Position numbers and translations under genes: made by a program. A stretch of DNA of 64,000 nucleotides from the NCBI RefSeq assembly GCF_040081985.1, contig NZ_JBEBMH010000030.1, positions 1-64,000 on the forward strand. Reading direction: 5' to 3'. Under the pieces are notes generated by a model. It saw only the letters and a program-made list of their open reading frames with translations, did no database searches and was not told the DNA's origin. Source of the DNA: Kumtagia yinganensis (GTDB taxonomy: Bacteria; Pseudomonadota; Alphaproteobacteria; Rhizobiales; Rhizobiaceae). How positions within the stretch are numbered: position 1 is the stretch's first letter; each line of letters opens with the position of its first letter. Positions 45,966 through 54,383 of the stretch are shown piece by piece.

Positions 45966-47717
45966 ATGACTGGACATGCGTTCATCAAAAGGCCCCTCCT
46001 ATCCTTCTTGACACAAATGGTAGTTGAGGAGACCTTGTACCAAATCATTGAGGTAAAAATGCTTCACCTTGAAGTTGATAAACGAATCGCTGAGAGGCAC
46101 ACGAGCGGAGCGTTGGACGTAAGCGTCCTAGAGGCCTTGCTGCCAAATAGTAAACCACATGACTTCGAATCCTTTCTATTCGACTATAAGGTGTTTTTAG
46201 GCCAGGATAAAACGACACCTTCGGTCGTAAAGGGCGAGTCCATTATAAAGGATATTGCCGCGTTCTTCAATTCTATGGGCGGCTATATTCTATCGATATT
46301 TGATATCGAAAAGAATGACTTGGATGTTTTCACGTTTCTTTCGGACAATGATAAACTCAATCAACGCATTACGGGTTTCCTTGGAAAGAATATTGGCATA
46401 CGCACCCTGATCACGTCGGCCGAGATCGAAGGACTGCGTAGGCCTGTGGTTTTGACTTTTATCCCAAAGCGTCCGATCTCCGAAAAACCGAGGCCATTTA
46501 TAAAAAATAGCACTAACATCGGAGCTCCAGACAAACCAAAGTTTCTTTTCTCGAAGGGCGGATTGTATTGTCGATACGAACATGAGTGCAAACCCGCTAA
46601 CGAAGATATAGAGCTCCTTAATTTTCTCTATTCAGACCGTCATTGGAAGCCCGATTTCCAAGTGAACGTAAAGGTAGAGAACAATTTACCCCCTCGAGAT
46701 CCCAACCTCATCCAGTTTGTCGGACGAAAGACATCCTTAGAAGCCCTCTGGAATTGGATCACCGAACCTCGCCGCCCAATCCGCGTCTTAACTGCCGCTG
46801 GTGGATTAGGAAAAACTACGGTCGCCTTCGAATTTGCGTCACAGTTGCTGGATCGGCCAGGGGCGGGTTTGGATAAGGTGGTTTGGCTGTCCGGGAAGAA
46901 GATCACGTACGCCGCAACACTTGGGAAGCTAGTCCCCACCACTAGGTGCGATTTTGAAAATGTCGACGATCTATTGGATAACTTTTTAATACAGGTAGGG
47001 TTTACCGAAGCGGAAATTCGAGACCTTTCGGACAGAGACGAAAGAATTTCCAAGTCGATTGAGGCATTTGCTACACTATCGATACTTCTTGTAATAGATG
47101 ACGTTGATTCGCTTCCCAAGGAAGAACAGAACGATCTGTTTGCGGTAATTTCTCAGGTCATTAGTGCTGCTAACTATCAAAATGATAATAGTCGAGTTCT
47201 TTTTACATCACGACTTGAACTTCTTACCGGTAAAGAACAACGCATTGGACTAAATGGCTTCGATGGAAAAGATTTCGAGGAGTATGTCGATATAAATGTA
47301 AGATACTTAATTGAGGATGTGACGCAAGCGAAAGGTGTGAATTCGTCTCGAAATCGCATCCTCGATGCATCCGCCGGCTCTCCGATCTTTATAACATCGA
47401 TTATTAGGCTTGTCTCTCTGGGACATGACGTTGGCAAAGCGGTTCTGGAATGGCGAGGAAAAAATGGAGAACAGATAAGAGCATTTGCTTTCGAGCGGGA
47501 GATTGCTCAGCTATCGGCCTCTCAGAAAGAAATTCTGTATGCGCTGCAATTGCTTTCTCGAGCTAGAATTGAGGAGATAAAAGAAATTTGCGGTATAACG
47601 TCCGTGGAGCTTGAGCAGGACCTGTCAACTTTGAAGGAATATCATCTATACTCGACGAAGGGGGATCCCGTCGCGGGTACAATACTTGAGGTACCGGAAC
47701 CGATTCGGCTTATGTAA
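45966..47717 (+). CDS. STAND-type NTPase with AlbA-like N-terminal domain, cut short by in-frame TAA
   Basis: This 583-residue product is the N-terminal two thirds of a larger gene. Residues 65-215 resemble an AlbA_2/Schlafen-like domain (DYKVFLGQ, then IIKDIAAFFNSMGGYI). A short linker with QFVGRKTSLEAL leads to a NB-ARC/NACHT-like NTPase. Its Walker A is in TAAGGLGKTT (276-285), Walker B in LLVIDDVDS (374-382), a sensor in VLFTSR (411-416), and a GxP-type motif in ASAGSPIFIT. A helical winged-helix-like part follows. Translation stops at TAA 47715-47717, but the same frame continues for 298 codons. The start may instead be ATG 46059, preceded by GAGG. The DNA is clearly AT-richer than its neighbours. 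Such proteins often act in phage defence; that role is inferred. Confidence 0.75.
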   Translation: MTGHAFIKRPLLSFLTQMVVEETLYQIIEVKMLHLEVDKRIAERHTSGALDVSVLEALLPNSKPHDFESFLFDYKVFLGQDKTTPSVVKGESIIKDIAAFFNSMGGYILSIFDIEKNDLDVFTFLSDNDKLNQRITGFLGKNIGIRTLITSAEIEGLRRPVVLTFIPKRPISEKPRPFIKNSTNIGAPDKPKFLFSKGGLYCRYEHECKPANEDIELLNFLYSDRHWKPDFQVNVKVENNLPPRDPNLIQFVGRKTSLEALWNWITEPRRPIRVLTAAGGLGKTTVAFEFASQLLDRPGAGLDKVVWLSGKKITYAATLGKLVPTTRCDFENVDDLLDNFLIQVGFTEAEIRDLSDRDERISKSIEAFATLSILLVIDDVDSLPKEEQNDLFAVISQVISAANYQNDNSRVLFTSRLELLTGKEQRIGLNGFDGKDFEEYVDINVRYLIEDVTQAKGVNSSRNRILDASAGSPIFITSIIRLVSLGHDVGKAVLEWRGKNGEQIRAFAFEREIAQLSASQKEILYALQLLSRARIEEIKEICGITSVELEQDLSTLKEYHLYSTKGDPVAGTILEVPEPIRLM

Positions 47718-48614
47718 GATATCACTCACGCGCAAATAGCTGAAACCCGGCGAAAGAGCATTGAGCGCGCCTGCCTGCAAGCGCGTAGGCACAATGAGGA
47801 CCCTGCGAGGCGAGTTGCACTAATAGTCTCCCAGACGGTTCGTCATTGGAAATCTGGAAACTACGAAGTCGCTGAGCGGTATCTTGGGGATGAGATCGCA
47901 AAGCGCAATCGCACCGGCGAACTCTATTGCCTGCGGGCTCGTACTAGGTTGTCAATCAGGAGTCGGAAACCGAGCGAAATTGAACGGGATTTCGAACTGG
48001 CGGAAAAGTATGGATGCAATACGTTCGATCTTCTTAAGTATTGGTATGTTCTGAAAATTCGCTCTGGTGATTGGCGCGGCCTTTATAATTTACATCTAAG
48101 GAAAGCTGACGCGGCAGGGAATTTTCCTATATTTAATTGCTGTCATGTATTTTCAGGAATAAGAATCGCGGACAAAACTATGCAAACGGAAAAGGCAATA
48201 GCTGAAGGGATTGGCGTTGAAGATGCGTTCAAGTATTACTTTGAAGCCATTAGAAACGCATCTAATTATATTGCGACGGGAAAATCAATGGGATACTTCC
48301 ACCAGATGCGTCTACTAATGCATGAGGGTGCCGTCGGTGCTGTTAAAGCGCTGCGGTTTCAGAAGCAATCCAATCGGATAGACTTTGAGATTTTTCGCTT
48401 TGTGGTCGACGCTCTCGATTATAATTTCGCACCCACCTATTTCGTCAAAATTGGTCTCCGGGCGGCCGAAGATTGGTTGAAAATTCGTCCCAGACGTGAT
48501 GATTTAAAGGATGTCGCCGATGGCCTGTTACAGATTAAGGCTTACCTCTTGGCGCAGGAGTTCAAACGTACGGCATTGGTTGCCGAATGTGATCGGATAT
48601 CTTCACAGTTATGA
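47718..48614 (+). pseudogene. C-terminal part of the STAND NTPase, stranded after the stop codon
   Basis: Directly after the TAA, the same frame continues without interruption for 298 codons (DITHAQIAETRRKSIERACL onward) to TGA 48614. The encoded part is a helical, TPR-like repeat region, for example GNYEVAERYLGDEIAKRN, IERDFELAEKYGCNTFDLLK and FKYYFEAIRNASNYIATGKS. C-terminal repeats commonly serve as the sensor in STAND proteins. No ATG, GTG or TTG occurs in frame before TTG 47949, so this part has no proper start of its own. The simplest reading is one gene of 882 codons broken by a nonsense mutation. Confidence 0.75.
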
Positions 48615-48640
48615 TGGTGTGGCAGTTTGAGCTGAATTCG

Positions 48641-48722
48641 CTCAATCCCCCATCTTCAGCGCCTGAATGAACGCCTCCTGCGGGATATCCACCTCACCGA
48701 ACTGGCGCATGCGCTTCTTGCC
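48641..48722. repeat. Partial copy of the lepA 3' end
   Basis: These 82 bp match 49306-49387, the last codons of lepA plus one base, with four mismatches and no gaps; similarity stops sharply on both sides. Together the two copies bracket a 583-bp segment. They look like the product of insertion, or of recombination with another lepA-end sequence. Confidence 0.92.
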
Positions 48723-49158
48723 GTTATTCTCCGGCAGCTTGCGCCGATATGCGACGCCGGAGCACTATTATGGTTGGGTAGATGCGTTTGGACAGCCAAC
48801 CCGGGGAGCCATCTTGTCGGAGCAGCAACCGTTCGATGTAGCCAAGATCGTTCTGAGTGTGGTGACCCGCTTTCCGCGGAATGAGGTCTTTGCACACATG
48901 GCGAAGCACCATCCGCATTGCCCACCAGACATTCGGGATCACATCGTGAAAGAGGTCTGCAACCGGGGTTGGGTGCGAACCACACTTGGACAGGCTGTGG
49001 GGATCGTCTCGCAGAACCATATACGGCACCGGAGCACCAACTACGAGCGCGCGCTGTCGAACACCCACCACAGTTACTACGCGGAGCTTCGCAAGAAAAC
49101 TAATCGCAAGGCCACAGAGATCATCAAATCCTGGCCGGCCAAAAAGAGCCAGGAATGA
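48667..49158 (+). CDS. DUF2293-like protein fused to lepA-derived 5' end
   Basis: The 163-residue frame uses a start inside the antisense of the lepA-end copy (ATG 48667 or 48709), so its first 18 residues come from that repeat. From LRRYATPEHYYGWVDAF onward the sequence looks like genuine protein. The C-terminal part (GIVSQNHIRHRSTNYERAL...ATEIIKSW) resembles DUF2293 domains. The native N-terminus is probably lost. Its function is unknown; it may be a remnant of the inserted segment. Confidence 0.5.
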   Translation: MNASCGISTSPNWRMRFLPLFSGSLRRYATPEHYYGWVDAFGQPTRGAILSEQQPFDVAKIVLSVVTRFPRNEVFAHMAKHHPHCPPDIRDHIVKEVCNRGWVRTTLGQAVGIVSQNHIRHRSTNYERALSNTHHSYYAELRKKTNRKATEIIKSWPAKKSQE

Positions 49159-49247
49159 CTGTAGAGGTAACCTTTCGCCGTGCAGCTTCAGCCCCGCGCT
49201 GGGGCGGGTCCCGCTGCCTCCGGCAGCTCCCGCCCTTTCGAAGCCTG

Positions 49248-49270
49248 CCGTCGATCCACCGGATCGACGG
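49248..49270 (-). terminator. Hairpin after lepA
   Basis: CCGTCGATCC and GGATCGACGG enclose a 3-base loop 37 bp past the lepA stop codon, inside a region with further GC-rich palindromes. It could end the lepA transcript. There is no T-run. Confidence 0.45.
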
Positions 49271-49306
49271 CTTGCCGCCTCGCTGCGCTCGGCGGCAACC
49301 GGCTTC

Positions 49307-51118
49307 TCAATCCCCCATCTTAAGCGCCTGAATGAACGCCTCCTGCGGGATATCCACTTTTCCGAACTGGCGCATGCGCTTCTTGCCTTCCTTCTGCTTG
49401 TCCAGGAGCTTGCGCTTGCGGGTGATGTCGCCGCCGTAGCATTTGGCGGTCACGTCCTTGCGCAGGGCCGAAATCGTCTCGCGGGCAATGATGCGGCCGC
49501 CGATGGCCGCTTGGATCGGGATCTTGAACATGTGCTGCGGGATGAGTTCCTTCAGCTTCTCGCACATGACGCGGCCGCGCTTTTCCGCCGCCGTGCGGTG
49601 GACCAGCATCGATAGCGCGTCGACCGGCTCGTCATTGACCAGGATCGACATTTTGACCAGGTCGCCCTCGCGGTAGTCGGTGAGGTGGTAGTCGAAGGAG
49701 GCATAGCCCTTGGAGATCGACTTCAGCCGGTCGTAGAAGTCGAAGACGACCTCGTTGAGCGGCAGGTCGTAGACCAGCATGGCGCGTTTTCCCACATAGG
49801 AGAGGTCGGCCTGGATGCCCCGCCTGTCCTGGCAGAGCTTCAGGATGCCGCCGAGATAGTCGTCGGGGGTCAAAATGGTGGCGCGGATCCACGGCTCCTC
49901 GATGGAGGTGATCTTCATGACGTCGGGCATGTCGGCCGGGTTGTGCAGCTCCTTCTGGCTGCCGTCGAGCAGGTTCATGCGGTAGACGACCGAGGGCGCG
50001 GTGGCGATGAGGTCGAGGTCGAACTCGCGCTCCAGCCGCTCCTGGATGATTTCGAGGTGCAGCAGCCCGAGGAAGCCGCAGCGGAAACCGAAGCCGAGCG
50101 CGGCGGAGGTTTCCATTTCGTAGGAGAAACTGGCGTCGTTGAGGCGCAGCTTGCCGACGGCGGCGCGCAGATCCTCGAAGTCGGCGGCGTCGACCGGAAA
50201 CAGGCCGCAGAAGACGACCGGCTGCGCCGGCTTGAAGCCGGGCAGCGCTTGTGTCGTCGGGCGGCGGTCCTCGGTGATGGTGTCGCCGACGCGGGTGTCG
50301 GCCACTTCCTTGATCGAGGCGGTGATGAAGCCGAACTCGCCGGGGCCGATCTCGTCGGCGTTGAGCATCTTTGGGGTGAAGAAGCCGGTGCGCTCGACCG
50401 GGTATTTCGCCCCGGTGCCCATCATGCGGATGGTCTGGCCCTTCTTCAGCACGCCGTCGATGACGCGGACCAGCACGATGACGCCGAGATAGGCGTCGTA
50501 CCAGCTATCGACCAGCATGGCCTTGAGCGGGGCGGATGCGTCGCCCTCGCGCGGCGGCGGGAGCTGGTGGACGATGGCTTCAAGAACGTCCTCGATGCCG
50601 ATGCCGGTCTTGGCCGAGATCATGACCGCCTGGCTGGCGTCGATGCCGATGACTTCCTCGACCTGCTCGCGGATGCGCTCGGGCTCGGCGGCGGGCAGGT
50701 CGATCTTGTTGAGCACCACCACGATCTCGTGGTTGTTGTCGATCGCCTGGTAGACGTTGGCCAGCGTCTGCGCCTCGACGCCCTGCGAGGCGTCGACGAC
50801 GAGCAGCGAGCCCTCGCAGGCGGCGAGCGAACGCGACACCTCGTAGGCGAAGTCGACATGGCCGGGCGTGTCGATGAGGTTCAGCACATAGTCCTGGCCG
50901 TCCTTGGCCTTGTAGTTCAAGCGGACCGTCTGCGCCTTGATGGTGATGCCGCGCTCGCGCTCGATGTCCATATTGTCGAGCACCTGCTCCTTGCCGGCCA
51001 TCTCGCGGGCGTCGAGGCCGCCGGTCATCTGGATGAGCCGGTCTGCCAGCGTCGACTTGCCGTGGTCGATATGGGCGACGATGGAGAAGTTGCGGATGTT
51101 TTTGAGCGGTGTCGTCAT
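49307..51118 (-). CDS. lepA: Elongation factor 4 (LepA)
   Basis: The 603-residue translational GTPase acts on stalled or mis-translocated ribosomes. The G domain shows AHIDHGKST (G1), the switch segment with RGITI (G2), DTPGH (G3), NKID (G4) and a G5 near SAKTG. The LepA-specific C-terminal domain ends in KRMRQFGKVDIPQEAFIQAL. The frame is open far upstream, but ATG 51118 starts the conserved sequence. An 82-bp copy of its 3' end lies downstream at 48641-48722. Confidence 0.96.
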   Translation of the reverse strand: MTTPLKNIRNFSIVAHIDHGKSTLADRLIQMTGGLDAREMAGKEQVLDNMDIERERGITIKAQTVRLNYKAKDGQDYVLNLIDTPGHVDFAYEVSRSLAACEGSLLVVDASQGVEAQTLANVYQAIDNNHEIVVVLNKIDLPAAEPERIREQVEEVIGIDASQAVMISAKTGIGIEDVLEAIVHQLPPPREGDASAPLKAMLVDSWYDAYLGVIVLVRVIDGVLKKGQTIRMMGTGAKYPVERTGFFTPKMLNADEIGPGEFGFITASIKEVADTRVGDTITEDRRPTTQALPGFKPAQPVVFCGLFPVDAADFEDLRAAVGKLRLNDASFSYEMETSAALGFGFRCGFLGLLHLEIIQERLEREFDLDLIATAPSVVYRMNLLDGSQKELHNPADMPDVMKITSIEEPWIRATILTPDDYLGGILKLCQDRRGIQADLSYVGKRAMLVYDLPLNEVVFDFYDRLKSISKGYASFDYHLTDYREGDLVKMSILVNDEPVDALSMLVHRTAAEKRGRVMCEKLKELIPQHMFKIPIQAAIGGRIIARETISALRKDVTAKCYGGDITRKRKLLDKQKEGKKRMRQFGKVDIPQEAFIQALKMGD

Positions 51119-51316
51119 GGCGGCGGCTATACGCATTCGCGCAACAAACGGGAAGCCCGTTTTGCAGGCGCGAAGGCGGCGGGGCAGGGTTTTGGCGGGA
51201 AATCGGGGCGGATGGGCGGGGTCGGCGATGCCGGATGGCTGTGCGCCACGGCTGTGCGGGTGCCGACGGAGCAATCCTGGGTTGATCCGGGCGGTGGATT
51301 GACCTAGAGTTTTGGC

Positions 51317-52573
51317 ATGACGACGACCGAGGACATCGTCCGGCCGCTCGCGCTCACGGCCCGTCTTCTCATTGCCTGCTGGCCGCACCTGCTGCTCATC
51401 GGCTGCCTCGGCATCATCGCGCGCGCCCTGCTGCTCGACCTGGCGGTGAGGATCGGCCTGGAAAACCCGCTCGGCGGCATGATCGTGCTGTCGCTGGTGG
51501 TGCTGGCGAAGCTGGTCGTGCTGGTCATGATGTTCGCGGTGCTGAGGCCGCACCTGCCGGCGCTGGAGGCGCTGCGCCGGAGCGCGGCCGGGGCGGAGGC
51601 GGACAGAGCCGGGCGGCCGCGCGACCGGATCCTGACGATCACGGCGGCGGCGATCCTGCCGTTCTTCGCCTATTACGCCGCCTGGGGATTTTTGGGCGAC
51701 ACGGTGCGCGAATATTCGCGCCGGGCGCTGGCCGCCGCGCCGCTCGGCGAAGGCGTCGACATCTTCGCGCTGCTGCAATCGCGCGGCGTGCTGCTGTCGA
51801 TCGCCGCATGCTGGCTGGTGCGGTTCGCCGCCAAGCGCATGAACGCGCGTTCGGCGCATCCCTACTGGCGGCTGCTGATCGTGGCGGCGGACGCGAGCTG
51901 GATTTTTATCGGCCTCTATGCGCTCGACATCTGGAAGGACGACCTGATCCGCTGGATCGGCGCCGGCGCGGCGCTGCCGGACTTCAGTCTTGACATGGCG
52001 TGGCCGGTGCTCACCGCCCACGCGGCGGAGACTTTCGTGCCGGTGGAGTTCCAGCCGAGGCCGCTCGGCGAGCAGGCGCAGGGCCTGTTCTTCTATGCGC
52101 TGCTGCCGCTGATCTGGCTGGTGATGGCGGCGATCATCAACGGCTACGAACTGTCGGCGGCCAGCGCGCCGGCGGCGGCGCCCTCGCGCCATTCGACGTG
52201 GCGGAAATGGCTTTCCGACTTCGCCGCGCATTTCCTCGGCGGCTACCGCTCGCGTTATGCGCCGGTGTGGACCTGCCTGAAACTGACGCTCGGCGCCGGG
52301 CTGGCGACGCTGATCACCTTCGTCATCGCCTACCGGCTGATCGGCTGGATCGGCGCCTGGCTGTGGCTGCTGGCCACGCGCGCCATCGGCGCGCACGATC
52401 TCCAGACCTGGCAGGTTCTCGCCGACGTCATCAGCGTCTTCATCGGCGGTCCGAGCGACCTCGACGGCGGCATTTTGCTCGACGCCATGCGCGTCGCGTT
52501 GCTGGCGGCGGTGCTGGAACATGCGGTTGCGAGCCAGCGCGGGGCTGCGGCGCAGGCCGCTACGGCGCGCTGA
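51317..52573 (+). CDS. Polytopic membrane protein of unknown function
   Basis: The 418-residue protein has about eight hydrophobic helices, for example LLLIGCLGIIARALLLDLAV, ILTITAAAILPFFAYYAAWG and GLFFYALLPLIWLVMAAIIN. It has no recognised transport motif. It diverges from lepA. Its 3' end overlaps the convergent gene at 52560 by 14 bp, which also ends a run of exported proteins. Confidence 0.75.
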   Translation: MTTTEDIVRPLALTARLLIACWPHLLLIGCLGIIARALLLDLAVRIGLENPLGGMIVLSLVVLAKLVVLVMMFAVLRPHLPALEALRRSAAGAEADRAGRPRDRILTITAAAILPFFAYYAAWGFLGDTVREYSRRALAAAPLGEGVDIFALLQSRGVLLSIAACWLVRFAAKRMNARSAHPYWRLLIVAADASWIFIGLYALDIWKDDLIRWIGAGAALPDFSLDMAWPVLTAHAAETFVPVEFQPRPLGEQAQGLFFYALLPLIWLVMAAIINGYELSAASAPAAAPSRHSTWRKWLSDFAAHFLGGYRSRYAPVWTCLKLTLGAGLATLITFVIAYRLIGWIGAWLWLLATRAIGAHDLQTWQVLADVISVFIGGPSDLDGGILLDAMRVALLAAVLEHAVASQRGAAAQAATAR

Positions 52574-53114
52574 AGCGCAGGTATCGCGGCAGCGCCGAAG
52601 CCATGGTCACCGAGAGCGCGATGTCGTCGGCTGTGGCCGGCACGACGAACGTCGCCGCCATCTCGGCCTTGGCCCCCTTCGCCAGGGCGCCGAAGGTGGG
52701 ACCGCCGCAGCCGGGCTTGTCGGCGGCCCGCGGATAGGCCCGCCTGACCACCCTGTCCGCGACGAAGGTCGCGTTCCATTGCCGGCCGAGCCCGTCGGTC
52801 AGGGCCACCGCGCAGGGCACTTCGGCGAGCGCTGCCGGGTCGTCGGGAACCGCCTCGAATTCGGCGAGCATGATTGTGCGTTCCGGGCTCCCGCCGGCGA
52901 TGCGCTCCAGGCGGGTCAGCCGCCATTCCGCGCCGGCGTAGCGGACGGGCTGGCCCTGGACGGCCTCTACAGGCGCGCGTTCGTGGCGGGCACGCCATTC
53001 GCGCACGCTGCCCCAGGATTCGACCAGCAGCGCCGCCGGCAAGGCTATCGCAAGCGCAGCCAGGCTCAGCCGGTAGCCGCGCCTGCCGCCAGGCGTTACG
53101 GCAGCAATGTCCAC
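52560..53114 (-). CDS. Signal-anchored exported protein of unknown function
   Basis: The product of about 184 residues begins at GTG 53114, 19 bases before the end of the upstream frame. It has an N-terminal hydrophobic helix (YRLSLAALAIALPAALLVE) and a beta-rich periplasmic part with two cysteines (EVPCAVALTDGLG and KPGCGGPTFG). It is the third of three overlapping genes that look like a functional set. Confidence 0.65.
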   Translation of the reverse strand: MDIAAVTPGGRRGYRLSLAALAIALPAALLVESWGSVREWRARHERAPVEAVQGQPVRYAGAEWRLTRLERIAGGSPERTIMLAEFEAVPDDPAALAEVPCAVALTDGLGRQWNATFVADRVVRRAYPRAADKPGCGGPTFGALAKGAKAEMAATFVVPATADDIALSVTMASALPRYLRFSAP

Positions 53115-53689
53115 GGCCGGCCCTCCTCGTTGCGGCGGATGGTGATTTCCGGCTTGATCCTGCCCGGTCCGATCGGCTCGACGGCCACATGGATCTCGTC
53201 GTCCAGCGGCTGCAGTTTCGAGCGGGCGACGATCAGCGTGCCGCCGTCGAGCGCGGTTCCGGGCGCCTCGAAGGCTAGCAGAACCGGGCGGGGCAGGCCG
53301 GGCTCCAGCATCTCCGCGGGCAGGAAACCGCCGATCGTCGCCGGCAGGCGCTGCGTCAGCGCATAGCGGATGCCGTCGGCGGCCTGCCACTCGGCAGCGG
53401 TCAGGCCAAGGCTTTCGGAGGTGGCTTCGGCCTCGGCCTCGACGACGATCCACACGCCGGAACTCGAAAAGGTCTGGGTCTTGCCGAAACTCTCGGCACG
53501 GAGCTGGCGGGCGGTGCGAATGGACTTCACGTCGAAGGCGAAGGCGTCCGCCTGTACCTTCGCACCCTGCGGGCCGGAGATGACGATGGGAGCCGTGATG
53601 TCGCTGTAGCCGGGCGTGGTGCGCTGCATCGCGTAGAGCACGACAGCCGCCAGCGACACGGCAGCCGCGGACCTGAGCGCAGCCATCAT
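53096..53689 (-). CDS. Exported protein of unknown function
   Basis: The 197-residue protein has an N-terminal hydrophobic segment (ALRSAAAVSLAAVVLYAMQ) and a soluble periplasmic domain whose segment SSSGVWIVVEAEAEATSE suggests a beta-sandwich. ATGs at 53689 and 53686 are adjacent; both overlap the preceding stop. It overlaps the next gene by 19 bp. No family was recognised. Confidence 0.65.
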   Translation of the reverse strand: MMAALRSAAAVSLAAVVLYAMQRTTPGYSDITAPIVISGPQGAKVQADAFAFDVKSIRTARQLRAESFGKTQTFSSSGVWIVVEAEAEATSESLGLTAAEWQAADGIRYALTQRLPATIGGFLPAEMLEPGLPRPVLLAFEAPGTALDGGTLIVARSKLQPLDDEIHVAVEPIGPGRIKPEITIRRNEEGRPWTLLP

Positions 53690-54285
53690 TTCGGCTGCCC
53701 CGGCGCGGTCTCGGCAAGGACGGACATTTCCACCGTGGCGACCGGATCGCGATCGAACCAGCCGCTGGCGCCGTAGAGATTGTCGCGCCGCTTGTAGATC
53801 TGGCTGTTGATCTTGAGCCTGAGCTGCTTCGGCACCTCATGGCCCCGCGGCCACTCCCAGACGGCGATCACGCGCTCCGGCATTCCGGGGTTGAAATAGC
53901 CGGCTAACCACTTGTCTCGCGCCAGGTAGAAATCCGGCTGCGGCAGGTTGTCGACGGGAGGGTCAAGCGTCAGCAGACGGAACAGCACATTGTTCGGCGT
54001 CGCCGACCGGTTCACGACATCCATATCCACCATGACCAGTTGTTTCGGCTCATAGGGAGGCACGCCGGTGGGCGGCACGGAGCCGGCGCGCGCGCCATGC
54101 AAGGTCACGGTCCAGCGGCCGGTGTCGATCGGCTGGCCAAGGGCGACCGCGGGGATCGCGGGCGGGTGCGCGGCGTCGTAGAGCGTCATGGCGAAGGACA
54201 CGGCCGCCGCGGCCGTACCGCCAATGCCGGCAAGGAGAAAGGCGAAGAGGCGCTGGCGCAACGCTGATCGGGGCGCAGACGTCAT
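53686..54285 (-). CDS. Signal-anchored exported protein of unknown function
   Basis: The product of about 199 residues has an N-terminal helix (LFAFLLAGIGGTAAAAVSFA) and a periplasmic beta-rich domain (QLVMVDMDVVNRSATPNNVL). ATG 54309 would add eight residues. With the two genes after it, it forms an overlapping trio of small exported proteins of similar build, possibly parts of one envelope complex. Confidence 0.65.
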   Translation of the reverse strand: MTSAPRSALRQRLFAFLLAGIGGTAAAAVSFAMTLYDAAHPPAIPAVALGQPIDTGRWTVTLHGARAGSVPPTGVPPYEPKQLVMVDMDVVNRSATPNNVLFRLLTLDPPVDNLPQPDFYLARDKWLAGYFNPGMPERVIAVWEWPRGHEVPKQLRLKINSQIYKRRDNLYGASGWFDRDPVATVEMSVLAETAPGQPK

Positions 54286-54383
54286 AAACCCTTGGTTGTC
54301 GAAAAACATGGCGATGATGGGGCGAAGCCGAGAGCCTGCAATCGTTCGGCGCCCACTCGCCTGCGATGACGCAGGGCCCGGCC

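Noticed and set aside
48641..49305. Classical tRNA-integrated genomic island
   Set aside because: No tRNA gene or integrase is visible; the duplicated sequence belongs to lepA.
51119..52522. Upstream extension of the lepA frame to 1071 codons
   Set aside because: It is antisense to the membrane protein at 51317-52573 and has Arg/Gln-rich shadow composition; conserved LepA sequence begins at ATG 51118.
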